From: Burkholderia latens
GTDB lineage: Bacteria > Pseudomonadota > Gammaproteobacteria > Burkholderiales > Burkholderiaceae
Assembly (NCBI RefSeq): GCF_001718795.1
Contig: NZ_CP013435.1
Location: forward strand, 2,480,001 to 2,544,000
Direction: 5' to 3'
Length of the DNA: 64,000 nt
The notes below the pieces were generated by a model that ran no database searches, had not been told where the DNA came from, and saw only the letters and a list, made by a program, of their open reading frames with translations. Of this stretch, positions 24,745 through 32,867 are shown piece after piece. The stretch's first letter is position 1. Each line of letters begins with the position of its first letter. The translations under genes were made by a program, and so were the position numbers.

Positions 24745-25011
24745 ATGGCAGGAAATTTGGTGATCGTCTGCCGCGATCAGGACGCCGATGCGTTCTACGA
24801 GCTGATGCAGGAATACGGGTCGTTCCAGACCCGGCTGTCGTCGACGGCGTGGTACCTGAACATGAACGTGGTGCCGGAATCGCTGCAGGAGGAAATCCTG
24901 GAGCGCCTCGGCCGCTACACGACCGTCTATATCTTCGAGGCCACGAGCGTGACCTACAACACCATCGACAGCAACGCCGCCGAAACGCTCGGCACACTGT
25001 TCGGCGAATGA
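24745..25011 (+). CDS. Conserved hypothetical protein, 88 aa
   Basis: 88 residues with a strong GGGAGGAAGG site ahead of the ATG. No signal peptide or membrane helix. It looks like a compact alpha/beta fold: strand LVIVCRDQDADAF, helix YELMQEYGSF, strand AWYLNMNVV, helix ESLQEEILERLG, strand TVYIFEATSVTYN, and a C-terminal helix (DSNAAETLGTLFGE). The beta-alpha-beta pattern is reminiscent of small ferredoxin-like proteins. I do not recognise the family. It converges with the histidine kinase gene across a hairpin. Confidence 0.75.
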   Translation: MAGNLVIVCRDQDADAFYELMQEYGSFQTRLSSTAWYLNMNVVPESLQEEILERLGRYTTVYIFEATSVTYNTIDSNAAETLGTLFGE

Positions 25012-25017
25012 TACCGC

Positions 25018-25042
25018 GCGGCGCCTGCCGGGCAGGCGCCGC
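25018..25042. terminator. GC-rich hairpin between convergent genes
   Basis: GCGGCGCCTGC and GCAGGCGCCGC form a perfect 11-bp stem with a 3-nt loop, between the 88-residue gene and the kinase gene. It is probably a bidirectional terminator despite the lack of a T run. Confidence 0.55.
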
Positions 25043-25051
25043 ATTGGCCGC

Positions 25052-26368
25052 TTACGCGGCCTGCGCGTGAGGCTCGTCCTTCGGCACCACGTCGAACGGA
25101 AACGTCATCGCGACGCGCAGGCCGCCCTCGGGACGGTTGCCGATCTCGCAGGTCCCGCCTAGCCGTTGCACGAGCCGCTCGACGATCGCGAGCCCGAGCC
25201 CGCTGTGGCCGTTCCCGCCGCGCGCAGGGTCGAGCCGCACGAACGGCCGCGTCGCGGCCGCCAGGTCGCGCGGCGCGATCCCGCCCCCGCTGTCACTGAC
25301 CGACAGCACATAACCGGCCGGCGTGCGCGCCGTCTCGACCAACACGGGCGGCGCACCATACGCATGCGCGTTGTCGAGCAGGTTCGACAGAATCCGGTCG
25401 AGCGTCGCGGTCGGCAGCCGGAAGGCGCCGTCCGCGGCCAGATGCGTCTCGACCGGCGGCGCGTTCGGCGCGACCGCACGATAGCTGCGCGCAATCCGCT
25501 CGCAGGTCTGGTCGACCGGCACCGGCTCGCTGCGATCGGCTCCGCCGTGCGCGAACACGAGGAACTGGTCGACGATGTGCGACATCGAGTCGACGTCGCG
25601 CACGACGCCATCGCGCAGCCGCGCGTCATCCATCATCTCGGCGCGCAGACGCATCCGCGCGAGCGGCGTGCGCAGGTCGTGCGCGACGCCGGCCAGCATC
25701 ACCGCGCGGTCGTTCTCCGCTTGCGACACCTGCTCGACCATCTGATTGAAGCCGTGCGTGAGCTGGCGCAGCTCGCGCGGCCCGCGCTCGCGCAGCGGCG
25801 GCACCGGCTGGCCGCGGCCGAAGCGCGCGACCGCGCGCGCCAGCGAGCGCAGAGGCTGCTGCAGCTGCCACGCCGCGAACAGAGCGGCGATCACGCCAGC
25901 CGAAAAGATCGTGCCGAGCCACAGCAGCATCCGGTCGAGCGAACGCGGCGGGCGCAGCGGCTGCACCGGCACGACGATCCAGTTCCGGTCGGTCGGCTCC
26001 TTGACCCACAGCACCGGCGGATGGCCCGGCGCGCCGATCGCGACCTGCGTGCCCGGCGGCATCCGGTCGCTCACGTCGTCGCGGAACCGCTTCAGCGGTG
26101 CCGGCAGGTTGGACGCGTCGCCCTTCGGGACGTCGGGGCTGTCCGGCGCCACGAGCCGCACGCGCGACGGCAGCGGCTGGTCCGGCGTGCGCTCGACGTG
26201 CTGGCGCACCGCATCGACGAGGAACGCGGCCTCCTCGACCGCGTAACGCGTCTGCATCTGGTGGCGCTCGAGCCGCATCGCGAAGAACCACGCGAAGTGG
26301 GACAGGAGCAGCACGCCGACGACCAGCAGGGCCAGTCGCCCGAACAGTGAATCAATGGGTTTGCGCAT
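25052..26368 (-). CDS. Sensor histidine kinase, EnvZ-like
   Basis: 438 residues. Two membrane helices (about 9-31 and 148-170) enclose a periplasmic domain of about 115 residues. A HAMP region (QLQQPLRSLARAVARFGRG) is followed by the H-box VAHDLRTPLARM, with the phosphorylated His at residue 230. The ATPase part has an N-box (LDRILSNLLDNAHAYG), SDSGGGI and GLGLAIVERLV. It would phosphorylate the response regulator encoded just upstream, whose frame overlaps its start by 17 bp. The partner chaperone gene next door suggests sensing of envelope stress. The stimulus is unknown. Confidence 0.95.
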   Translation of the reverse strand: MRKPIDSLFGRLALLVVGVLLLSHFAWFFAMRLERHQMQTRYAVEEAAFLVDAVRQHVERTPDQPLPSRVRLVAPDSPDVPKGDASNLPAPLKRFRDDVSDRMPPGTQVAIGAPGHPPVLWVKEPTDRNWIVVPVQPLRPPRSLDRMLLWLGTIFSAGVIAALFAAWQLQQPLRSLARAVARFGRGQPVPPLRERGPRELRQLTHGFNQMVEQVSQAENDRAVMLAGVAHDLRTPLARMRLRAEMMDDARLRDGVVRDVDSMSHIVDQFLVFAHGGADRSEPVPVDQTCERIARSYRAVAPNAPPVETHLAADGAFRLPTATLDRILSNLLDNAHAYGAPPVLVETARTPAGYVLSVSDSGGGIAPRDLAAATRPFVRLDPARGGNGHSGLGLAIVERLVQRLGGTCEIGNRPEGGLRVAMTFPFDVVPKDEPHAQAA

Positions 26369-27077
26369 GGGCCTCGCCGTCGGGCACGAATACGTACCCG
26401 CGCCCGCGCACCGTCTGGATGAAGCGCGGCGTCGACGGATCCGTTTCGAGGATGCGGCGCAGTCGCCACACCTGGACGTCGATGCCGCGATCGGTGCCGT
26501 CGTACTCGGGCCCGTGCAGCAGCTCGAGCAGTCGCTCGCGCGTAAGCGTGCGCAGCGCGTGGTTTACGAAGATTTTCAGCAGCGCGAATTCGCTGCTCGA
26601 CAGGGTTGCCGGCTTGCCGTCGACCGACAGCGTGCGCGCCTGGAAGTCGAGCACGAAGCGGCCGAACGCGAACGGCTCGCGCTGCTCGGGCGCCGCAGCC
26701 GAAGGCGTCGCACGGCGGCGGCGCAGCACGGCCTGCACGCGCGCAAGCAGCTCGCGCGGATTGAACGGCTTGCCGAGGTAGTCGTCCGCGCCGAGTTCGA
26801 GGCCGACGATGCGGTCAACGTCGTCCGCGCGCGCGGTCAGCATGATCACGGGGATGTCGTCGCCGGCCGCGCGCAACTGGCGCAGCGCGGTCAGGCCGTC
26901 CACCCCCGGCATCATCAGGTCCAGCACGATCAGGTCGGGCCGCTCGCGCTCGAGGCGCTTCTCGAGCGACGCCGCGTCGTGCAGCACGGACACTTCCATC
27001 CCCTGGCGCACGAGATAGTCGCGCAGCAGGTCTCGGAGTTCTTGGTCGTCGTCGACGATGAGGATCTGGGTAGTCAT
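26352..27077 (-). CDS. OmpR family response regulator
   Basis: 241 residues. Receiver domain: DDDQELRD at residues 9-16, phospho-acceptor Asp53 in IVLDLMMPG, Thr in MLTARADD and Lys in LGKPFNPREL. A winged-helix OmpR/PhoB output domain follows (LSSSEFALLKIFVNHA, RGIDVQVWRLRRIL, RFIQTVRGRGYVF). It forms an operon with the kinase gene (17-bp overlap). Three GGGTTAC-type boxes lie 55-105 bp upstream of its start, in the gap shared with the Spy-like gene, and are its likely binding sites. It resembles OmpR/RstA/CpxR in outline, and no closer name is justified. Confidence 0.96.
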   Translation of the reverse strand: MTTQILIVDDDQELRDLLRDYLVRQGMEVSVLHDAASLEKRLERERPDLIVLDLMMPGVDGLTALRQLRAAGDDIPVIMLTARADDVDRIVGLELGADDYLGKPFNPRELLARVQAVLRRRRATPSAAAPEQREPFAFGRFVLDFQARTLSVDGKPATLSSSEFALLKIFVNHALRTLTRERLLELLHGPEYDGTDRGIDVQVWRLRRILETDPSTPRFIQTVRGRGYVFVPDGEAHAQTH

Positions 27078-27132
27078 GGCTGGAAGTTTAGCGCGCGAGC
27101 GCGGAGTCGAAGAACGATACAAAGGTGCGAAA

Positions 27133-27180
27133 GGGTTACTGCGGGTTACCGCGCAAGGGAACTGTAATGCTCGGTAACCC
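27133..27180. promoter_or_regulatory. GGGTTAC direct and inverted repeats, probable response-regulator sites
   Basis: GGGTTAC occurs at 27133-27139 and 27143-27149, a 10-bp period. Its inverse GGTAACCC lies at 27173-27180. OmpR/PhoB-type regulators bind tandem direct repeats spaced about one helix turn. The cluster is in the 225-bp divergent gap between the regulator and the Spy-like gene, so both could be controlled from it. Binding is inferred. Confidence 0.6.
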
Positions 27181-27302
27181 GGCGGCGATCCCGCGTAACA
27201 CCGGGCCGGGGGTGCACCGCTAACCTGCGTCTTACCGGATGCGGCATGCGGACCACCCCGCGCACCGTATCGCCGGACCTTTCGATTCAAGGAGTTTCCG
27301 AA

Positions 27303-27854
27303 ATGTATAAGAAGACTTCCCGCGTGGCCATTGCGGCCGCCACCGTGCTCGCACTCGCATTCGGCGCCGCGCATGCCGCGCAGCCCGACGACATGCCGCC
27401 GCCGGGCGGCCCCGGCATGCACCAGATGCACCCCGGCCATGAAGGCGGCCCGTTCGGCGTGCTCATGAAACTGCACGACCAGCTCAAGCTCAACGCGTCG
27501 CAGGAACAGCAGTGGCAGACGGCCGTCAACACGATGAAGCAGAACCATGAAGCGATGCGCAAGAGCCACGAGCAGATGCGCGAGCAATTCAAGGCGCAGC
27601 AGAATCAGCCGATCCTCGACCTGAACGCGATGCATGCGGCCCGCCAGCAGGCCGAGCAGCAGAACGCGCAGCTGCGCGAGCAAAGCGCGGCCGCATGGCT
27701 GGCGTTCTACAACGGGCTGAACGACCAGCAGAAGACGACGGTCAGCACCGCGCTCAAGCAGCAGTTCGCGCAGATGGAGCAGCGTCACGAGAAGATGAAG
27801 CAACGCTGGGAGCAGCACCGCGCGGCCAAGGCCGCGTCGGCACCGGCGCAGTAA
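27303..27854 (+). CDS. Spy/CpxP-like periplasmic chaperone
   Basis: 183 residues. A signal peptide (MYKKTSRVAIAAATVLALAF, cleavage after AAHA) is followed by a Met/His/Pro/Gly-rich stretch (MPPPGGPGMHQMHPGHEGG). The rest is all-helical and Gln/Glu/Lys-rich (LKLNASQEQQWQTAVNTMK to the C-terminus). LNASQEQQW takes the place of the LTxxQ motif of Spy/CpxP proteins, which are cradle-shaped ATP-independent chaperones. The Met/His stretch could bind metal. AAGGAG precedes the ATG. It is divergent from the two-component operon, as spy and cpxP are tied to Cpx/Bae control. Confidence 0.85.
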   Translation: MYKKTSRVAIAAATVLALAFGAAHAAQPDDMPPPGGPGMHQMHPGHEGGPFGVLMKLHDQLKLNASQEQQWQTAVNTMKQNHEAMRKSHEQMREQFKAQQNQPILDLNAMHAARQQAEQQNAQLREQSAAAWLAFYNGLNDQQKTTVSTALKQQFAQMEQRHEKMKQRWEQHRAAKAASAPAQ

Positions 27855-27886
27855 GCCGGCTGGCCGCCTTGCAGGGCGGCTTCGAG

Positions 27887-27918
27887 GGGGACGCGGGCGC
27901 CCGGGCCGCGTCCCCTTT
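27887..27918. terminator. Terminator after the Spy-like gene
   Basis: GGGGACGCGG and CCGCGTCCCC form a 10-bp stem with a 9-nt loop, followed by TTTCATTTC. It lies between convergent genes and can serve both. Confidence 0.65.
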
Positions 27919-27922
27919 CATT

Positions 27923-28621
27923 TCACGCGACGTCGAACAGCAGCACCTCGGCCGCGCGGCCACGTGCGAACGCGACCGTGTCGACGCCCGCGATCCGCAC
28001 ACCGTCGCCGGCGGCCAGCGCATGTCCGTTGACTTCCACGTCGCCGCGCGCGACATGCACGTAGGCCTGGCGCGCGACCGGCACGTCGAATGCGGCTTCC
28101 TCGTCGCCGTCGATCAGCCCGGCGAAGATCCGTGCGTCCGCGCGCAGCGGCAACGCGCCGTCGTCGCCGTCCGACGATGCGACGAGCCGCAAGCGGCCGC
28201 GCTTGGCGGCGTCGGCGAAATGCCGCTGCGCATAGCCCGGCCGCCCGCCGGGTTCGGCCGGCTGCAGCCAGATCTGCAGCAGGTGCAGTGCGCGATCGCG
28301 CGACGCGTTGGTCTCGCTGTGCACGAGGCCCGTGCCCGCACTCACCCGCTGGACGCCGCCGGCGCGTACGATCGCGCCATTGCCAAGGCTGTCGCGATGC
28401 GCAAGTGCGCCATCCAGCACGTACGTGACGATTTCGAAATCCCGGCGCGGCTGCATGCCAAAGCCGCGGGTCGGCGCGATCCGGTCCTCGCACAGCACGC
28501 GCAGCGCGCGGAACGGCGGATGCTGGGTTGCCGCGTGGCCGGCGAGCGGGAAGCTGTGGCTCGATTCGAGCCAGCCCTGACGCGTATGGCAGCGGTCGGC
28601 GGCGCGGCGGATCTGGAACAT
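27923..28621 (-). CDS. Pirin family protein (YhhW-like)
   Basis: 232 residues, a bicupin. The N-terminal cupin carries LRVLCEDRIAPTRGFGMQPR and FEIVTYVLDG, with HRDSLGN, then AGGVQRVSAGTGLVHSETN, which supplies metal-binding His/Glu. This matches bacterial pirins such as E. coli YhhW, which has quercetin 2,3-dioxygenase activity in vitro. The physiological substrate in bacteria is usually unknown. The gene is monocistronic and converges with the Spy-like gene. Confidence 0.9.
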   Translation of the reverse strand: MFQIRRAADRCHTRQGWLESSHSFPLAGHAATQHPPFRALRVLCEDRIAPTRGFGMQPRRDFEIVTYVLDGALAHRDSLGNGAIVRAGGVQRVSAGTGLVHSETNASRDRALHLLQIWLQPAEPGGRPGYAQRHFADAAKRGRLRLVASSDGDDGALPLRADARIFAGLIDGDEEAAFDVPVARQAYVHVARGDVEVNGHALAAGDGVRIAGVDTVAFARGRAAEVLLFDVA

Positions 28622-28981
28622 GGGGCGGCACTCCGGCAGGCGGGTATTCTTGGTTCGGGTTTACCTGCACTCTAGGGGCGCGCCGTGCGCGCCACAATCC
28701 GCCGCCCGCGCACCGCATCGTTGCATTCACGCGCCCAATCGGCGCAATACTCGTTGTGAATACCACCACCGCAGCAACAGCCGGTTCGAGGAATCGATCG
28801 GTTGTGCCGGATTGCCGTTTTCCGGGTATCGCGTTCGGGTAAAATACCGCCCTTTTGGCGTCCGCCCGTCCGGCGGATGCCGTTGCCAGCGCGCCGAAAC
28901 ACGAATTTTGGCCGTCTAGAATACGCCGCGGCGCCCGACACGACCGGCCGCGAGCGCCCCCCGGAAGTGAGCGACAACAGC
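28622..28981. other. Intergenic region ahead of the amino acid ABC operon
   Basis: About 360 bp between divergent genes. A TAAAAT -10-like hexamer stands near 28838-28843, but no matching -35 is convincing. No strong palindrome or gene-like frame was seen. Confidence 0.4.
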
Positions 28982-29764
28982 ATGGAAATGAAGAAGGCCG
29001 CCCTGTGCGCCGCCCTCGCCCTCGTGGCGGGCAGCGCCTTCGCGAAAGAGTGGAAGACCGTGCGAATCGGCGTCGATGCGAGCTACCCGCCGTTCGAGTC
29101 GACCGCGCCTAGCGGCGAGATCGTCGGTTTCGACGTGGATCTCACCAAGGAAATCTGCAAGCGGATCAACCTGAAGTGCGTGTGGGTCGCGCAAGATCTC
29201 GACGGAATCATCCCGGCGCTGAAGGCGAAGAAGTACGACGTCATCGTGTCGTCGCTGACCGTCACGGACAAGCGCCGCGAACAGATCGACTTCTCCGACA
29301 AGGTGTACGACGCCCCCGCGCGGATGATCGCGAAGGCGGGCTCGCCGCTGCTGCCGACGGTCGCGTCGCTCAAGGGCAAGCGCGTCGGCGTCGAGCAGGG
29401 TTCGACGCAGGAATCGTACGCAAAGGCGTACTGGGAACCGCAGGGCGTGACGATCGTGCCCTACCAGAACCAGGACCAGGTCTATGCCGATCTCGGCTCG
29501 GGCCGCCTCGATGCGACGCTGCAGGACGAGCTCCAGGCCGACTACGGCTTTCTGCGCACGCCGCGCGGCAAGGGTTTCGCATTTGCCGGACCGGAAGTGA
29601 AGGATCCGAAAACGATCGGCGACGGCACCGCGATCGGCCTGCGCAAGGAAGACACCGATCTGAAGCTCAAGATCAACAAGGCGCTGGCCGACATGCACAA
29701 GGACGGCACGTACGACCGGCTGTCGCACAAGTATTTCGCGTTCAGCGTCTATTCGGCTCGCTGA
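28982..29764 (+). CDS. hisJ: Basic amino acid ABC transporter, periplasmic binding protein
   Basis: 260 residues. A signal peptide (MKKAALCAALALVAGSAFA) is followed by a type 2 periplasmic binding fold of the lysine/arginine/ornithine/histidine group: VRIGVDASYPPFESTAPSGE, GFDVDLTKEICKRI and DGIIPALKAKKYDVIVSSLT, then LKGKRVGVEQGSTQE. The ligand is probably a cationic amino acid. ArgT and HisJ cannot be told apart from sequence alone. ATGs at 28982 and 28988 are both possible. It is the first gene of a four-gene operon. Confidence 0.92.
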   Translation: MEMKKAALCAALALVAGSAFAKEWKTVRIGVDASYPPFESTAPSGEIVGFDVDLTKEICKRINLKCVWVAQDLDGIIPALKAKKYDVIVSSLTVTDKRREQIDFSDKVYDAPARMIAKAGSPLLPTVASLKGKRVGVEQGSTQESYAKAYWEPQGVTIVPYQNQDQVYADLGSGRLDATLQDELQADYGFLRTPRGKGFAFAGPEVKDPKTIGDGTAIGLRKEDTDLKLKINKALADMHKDGTYDRLSHKYFAFSVYSAR

Positions 29765-29992
29765 GCTGCAACGATGGGAGCGGATGCGGGGGCGGCCCCG
29801 CGTCCGGGCAACACAGGCAGTCAACCGCGCGCCGCCCGCCCGATCGCCCGACGCTTCGCGCGACGGGCCTGACCGGCACCGATGCCGGGGGCGGACGGCG
29901 ATGATACGCACGGGGGCGTTCCGCGCAGCATGGCGGGCGCGTCTTTCCGGGCGCACCGCGTGCGCCCTCCGGGACCACACCAGGGACCACAT

Positions 29993-30682
29993 ATGTTTCT
30001 ACAAGGCTACGGCCCGCTGATCCTCGCCGGCACCTGGCAGACCGTCAAACTGGCGGTGCTTTCGCTCGCGCTGTCGTTCGTGCTGGGCCTGCTCGGCGCG
30101 GGCGCGAAGCTGTCGCGCAACCGCTTCACGAACGGCGTCGGCACCGTCTACACGACGCTGATCCGCGGCGTCCCCGATCTCGTGCTGATGCTGCTGCTGT
30201 TCTACAGCCTGCAGATCTGGCTGAACGTCGCGACCGACGCGCTCGGCTGGGACCAGATCGACATCGACCCGTTCCTCGCGGGCGTGCTCGTGCTGGGGTT
30301 CATCTACGGCGCATATTTCACCGAGACTTTCCGCGGCGCGTTCCTGTCGGTGCCGCGCGGCCAGCTCGAGGCCGGCAGCGCGTACGGGATGACCAACTGG
30401 CAGGTGTTCACGCGCATCATGTTCCCGCAGATGATGCGCTTCGCGCTGCCGGGCATCGGCAACAACTGGCAGGTGCTCGTGAAGTCGACCGCACTCGTGT
30501 CGATCATCGGCCTCGCGGACGTCGTGAAGGCGTCGCAGGACGCCGGCAAAGGCACGCTGCGGTTCTTCTTCTTCACGCTGATCGCCGGCGCCGTCTACCT
30601 CGCGATCACGACGATCTCGAATTTCGTGCTGATGTGGCTCGAAAAGCGCTACTCGACCGGTGTCCGCAAGGCTGACCTATGA
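29993..30682 (+). CDS. hisQ: Basic amino acid ABC transporter permease HisQ
   Basis: 229 residues, five predicted membrane helices. The permease EAA loop reads EAGSAYGMTNWQVFTRIMFP. The N-terminal LAGTWQTVKLAVLSLALSF is typical of the HisM/HisQ family. It pairs with HisM to form the membrane channel. The 228-bp gap after the binding-protein gene is long for an operon and carries only shadow frames. AGGGA precedes the ATG at 29993. The stop overlaps the HisM start by 4 bp (ATGA). Confidence 0.93.
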   Translation: MFLQGYGPLILAGTWQTVKLAVLSLALSFVLGLLGAGAKLSRNRFTNGVGTVYTTLIRGVPDLVLMLLLFYSLQIWLNVATDALGWDQIDIDPFLAGVLVLGFIYGAYFTETFRGAFLSVPRGQLEAGSAYGMTNWQVFTRIMFPQMMRFALPGIGNNWQVLVKSTALVSIIGLADVVKASQDAGKGTLRFFFFTLIAGAVYLAITTISNFVLMWLEKRYSTGVRKADL

Positions 30683-31392
30683 TCGAACTCATTCAAGAAT
30701 ACTGGCGCAACTACCTCTACACCGACGGCTTCCGGATCACCGGCGTCGCGATCACGCTGTGGCTGCTCGTCGTGTCGATCGGCCTCGGCTTCTGCCTGTC
30801 GGTGCCGCTCGCGGTGGCCCGCGTGTCGAAGAAGAAGTGGCTGTCGGGCGCCGTGTGGCTGTACACGTACGTGTTCCGCGGCACGCCGCTCTACGTGCAA
30901 TTGCTGCTCTGCTACACCGGCCTCTACAGCCTGCAGATCGTACGCGGCACGCCGTTGCTCGATGCGTTCTTCCGCGACGGCATGCACTGCACGCTGCTCG
31001 CGTTTACGCTGAACACCTGCGCATACACCACCGAGATCTTCGCGGGCGCGATCAAGGCGACGTCGTACGGCGAGATCGAGGCCGCCCGCGCGTACGGGAT
31101 GTCGACCTTCACGATGTATCGCCGAGTGATCCTGCCGTCCGCGTTGCGCCGTTCGCTGCCGCTGTACAGCAACGAAGTGATCCTGATGCTGCACGCGACG
31201 ACCGTCGCGTTCACCGCCACCGTGCCCGACATCCTGAAGATCGCGCGCGACGTCAACTCGGCGACGTACATGTCGTTCCACGCATTCGGCATCGCCGCCC
31301 TGCTCTATCTCGTGATCTCGTTCACGCTCGTGTGGCTGTTCCGCCAGGCCGAGCGTCGCTGGCTCGCGTATCTGCGCCCGCAAGGCAAGTAA
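30679..31392 (+). CDS. hisM: Basic amino acid ABC transporter permease HisM
   Basis: 237 residues with five to six membrane helices. FRITGVAITLWLLVVSIGLG opens the permease domain, and EAARAYGMSTFTMYRRVILP is the EAA loop that docks on HisP. YTYVFRGTPLYVQLLL is the family motif before helix 3. It overlaps hisQ by ATGA and precedes hisP by 18 bp, so the three are translated together. It forms the HisQM heterodimer. Confidence 0.94.
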   Translation: MIELIQEYWRNYLYTDGFRITGVAITLWLLVVSIGLGFCLSVPLAVARVSKKKWLSGAVWLYTYVFRGTPLYVQLLLCYTGLYSLQIVRGTPLLDAFFRDGMHCTLLAFTLNTCAYTTEIFAGAIKATSYGEIEAARAYGMSTFTMYRRVILPSALRRSLPLYSNEVILMLHATTVAFTATVPDILKIARDVNSATYMSFHAFGIAALLYLVISFTLVWLFRQAERRWLAYLRPQGK

Positions 31393-31410
31393 GTTTCCGC
31401 AGGAATATTG

Positions 31411-32190
31411 ATGAATTCCCAGACTCAAAAGCTTTTCGTCGACGATCTCCACAAGCGGTACGGCGACAACGAGGTGCTCAAGGGCGTGTCGCTGAAGGCG
31501 AACTCGGGCGACGTGATCAGCGTGATCGGCTCGTCCGGTTCCGGCAAGAGCACGATGCTCCGCTGCATCAACTTCCTCGAGCAGCCGAACGCGGGCCGCA
31601 TCTTCGTCGACGGCGAGGAAGTCCGGACCGCGCTCGACAAGACGGGCGCGCTGCGCGCGGCCGATCCGAAGCAACTGCAGCGCGTGCGCACGAAGCTGTC
31701 GATGGTGTTCCAGCACTTCAATCTGTGGTCGCACATGAACGTGATCGAGAACGTGATGGAAGCGCCCGTCAACGTGCTCGGAATCCCGAAGAAGGAAGCC
31801 GAGGATCGCGCGCGCGAGTATCTCGAGAAAGTCGGCCTCGCGCCGCGCGTCGAAAAGCAGTATCCGTCGCACCTGTCGGGCGGCCAGCAGCAGCGCGTCG
31901 CGATCGCGCGCGCGCTCGCAATGCATCCGGACGTGATGCTGTTCGACGAACCGACTTCCGCACTCGATCCGGAACTCGTCGGTGAAGTGCTGAAGGTGAT
32001 GCAAAAGCTCGCCGAGGAAGGCCGCACGATGATCGTCGTCACGCACGAGATGGGCTTCGCGCGCAACGTGTCGAACCACGTGATGTTCCTGCACCAGGGG
32101 CGCGTGGAAGAAGAAGGCGTACCGTCCGAGGTGTTCGCGAATCCGAAGAGCGAGCGCCTGCGCGCGTTCCTGTCGGGCAGCCTGAAGTAA
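31411..32190 (+). CDS. hisP: Basic amino acid ABC transporter ATP-binding protein HisP
   Basis: 259 residues, a single ABC ATPase cassette: [20 protein letters not shown] (Walker A and HisP/GlnQ signature), [16 protein letters not shown] (Q-loop), [30 protein letters not shown] and [10 protein letters not shown] (H-loop His). The long insert [20 protein letters not shown] before the Q-loop is typical of HisP. The ATG at 31411 is used, with AGGA ahead, rather than the TTG three bases upstream. It powers uptake by the HisJQMP system. Confidence 0.95.
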   Translation: MNSQTQKLFVDDLHKRYGDNEVLKGVSLKANSGDVISVIGSSGSGKSTMLRCINFLEQPNAGRIFVDGEEVRTALDKTGALRAADPKQLQRVRTKLSMVFQHFNLWSHMNVIENVMEAPVNVLGIPKKEAEDRAREYLEKVGLAPRVEKQYPSHLSGGQQQRVAIARALAMHPDVMLFDEPTSALDPELVGEVLKVMQKLAEEGRTMIVVTHEMGFARNVSNHVMFLHQGRVEEEGVPSEVFANPKSERLRAFLSGSLK

Positions 32191-32213
32191 CGCGCCGCGC
32201 GTTACGCAGCACG

Positions 32214-32237
32214 AGCGGGCGCCATCCGGCGCCCGCT
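32214..32237. terminator. Terminator after hisP
   Basis: AGCGGGCGCC-ATCC-GGCGCCCGCT is a perfect 10-bp stem with a 4-nt loop, followed by TTGCGTTT. It lies between convergent hisP and the GNAT gene. Confidence 0.75.
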
Positions 32238-32243
32238 TTGCGT

Positions 32244-32741
32244 TTACGCGGCGTCGACCGGCGCGGCGTGGGCGAACGCGCGCAGCGCGTCGCCCGCGAG
32301 CCGGTAGCGTACCCATTCGCTCTGCGGCGCCGCGCCGACGCTTTCGTAGAAGCGGATCGCGGGCTCGTTCCAGTCGAGCACGCTCCATTCGAAGCGCCCG
32401 CAGCCGGTGTCCACCGCGATGCGCGCGAGCGCCTTCAGCAGCCGCAGCCCGGCGCCCGCGCCGCGAAAGCGCGGCGATACGTACAGATCCTCGAGATACA
32501 GCCCCTGGCGGCCGAGCCACGTCGAATAAGAGAAGAAATACACGGCGAAGCCGGCCGGTTCGCCGTCGACCTCGCAAATCAGCGCGCGCGCCGGCGTGTC
32601 CTCGCCGAACAGGCTGCGCTCGAGCGATGCGTGCGTTGCGATCACTTCATGCTCGGCCTTCTCGTAGATGGCCAGCTCGGTGATGAAACGCAGGATTTGC
32701 GGCACGTCGGCGACGGTAGCGGAACGGATGTCGATTTGCAC
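32244..32741 (-). CDS. GNAT family N-acetyltransferase
   Basis: 165 residues from a GTG start. A GNAT fold is clear: IRSATVADVPQILRFITELA at the start, GEPAGFAVYFFSYSTWLGRQ, then LYLEDLYVSPRFRGAGAGLR, which contains the acetyl-CoA-binding R-x-x-G-x-G/A loop, and VLDWNEPAIRFYESVGA. It is close to the diamine/spermidine acetyltransferase-like GNATs, though the substrate is not proven. The GTG at 32741 is chosen because GGGAGGG precedes it and no ATG fits the family start. It is divergent from a LysR gene. Confidence 0.88.
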   Translation of the reverse strand: MQIDIRSATVADVPQILRFITELAIYEKAEHEVIATHASLERSLFGEDTPARALICEVDGEPAGFAVYFFSYSTWLGRQGLYLEDLYVSPRFRGAGAGLRLLKALARIAVDTGCGRFEWSVLDWNEPAIRFYESVGAAPQSEWVRYRLAGDALRAFAHAAPVDAA

Positions 32742-32835
32742 GATTGGGGCCCTCCCCGGCCCGGGCTGAATACGGAATGCGGCGCCCGCGATCGCGGGTG
32801 GCGCAGGCCAAGTCGACATGCTACGGTCACGCCTG

Positions 32836-32854
32836 AACTGCAGGAAGTGCAGTT
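32836..32854. promoter_or_regulatory. Perfect palindrome between GNAT and LysR genes
   Basis: AACTGCA-GGAAG-TGCAGTT, 7-bp arms around 5 bp. It lies 13 bp before the LysR start and 94 bp upstream of the GNAT start. Its size fits a LysR dimer half-operator and its place fits autoregulation. Confidence 0.6.
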
Positions 32855-32867
32855 TCTTCATCGAGAC

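Noticed and set aside
29765..29992. Possible small gene in the gap between the binding protein and hisQ
   Set aside because: Every frame here is Arg/Pro-rich and starts or ends inside neighbours. It is better read as operon leader sequence.
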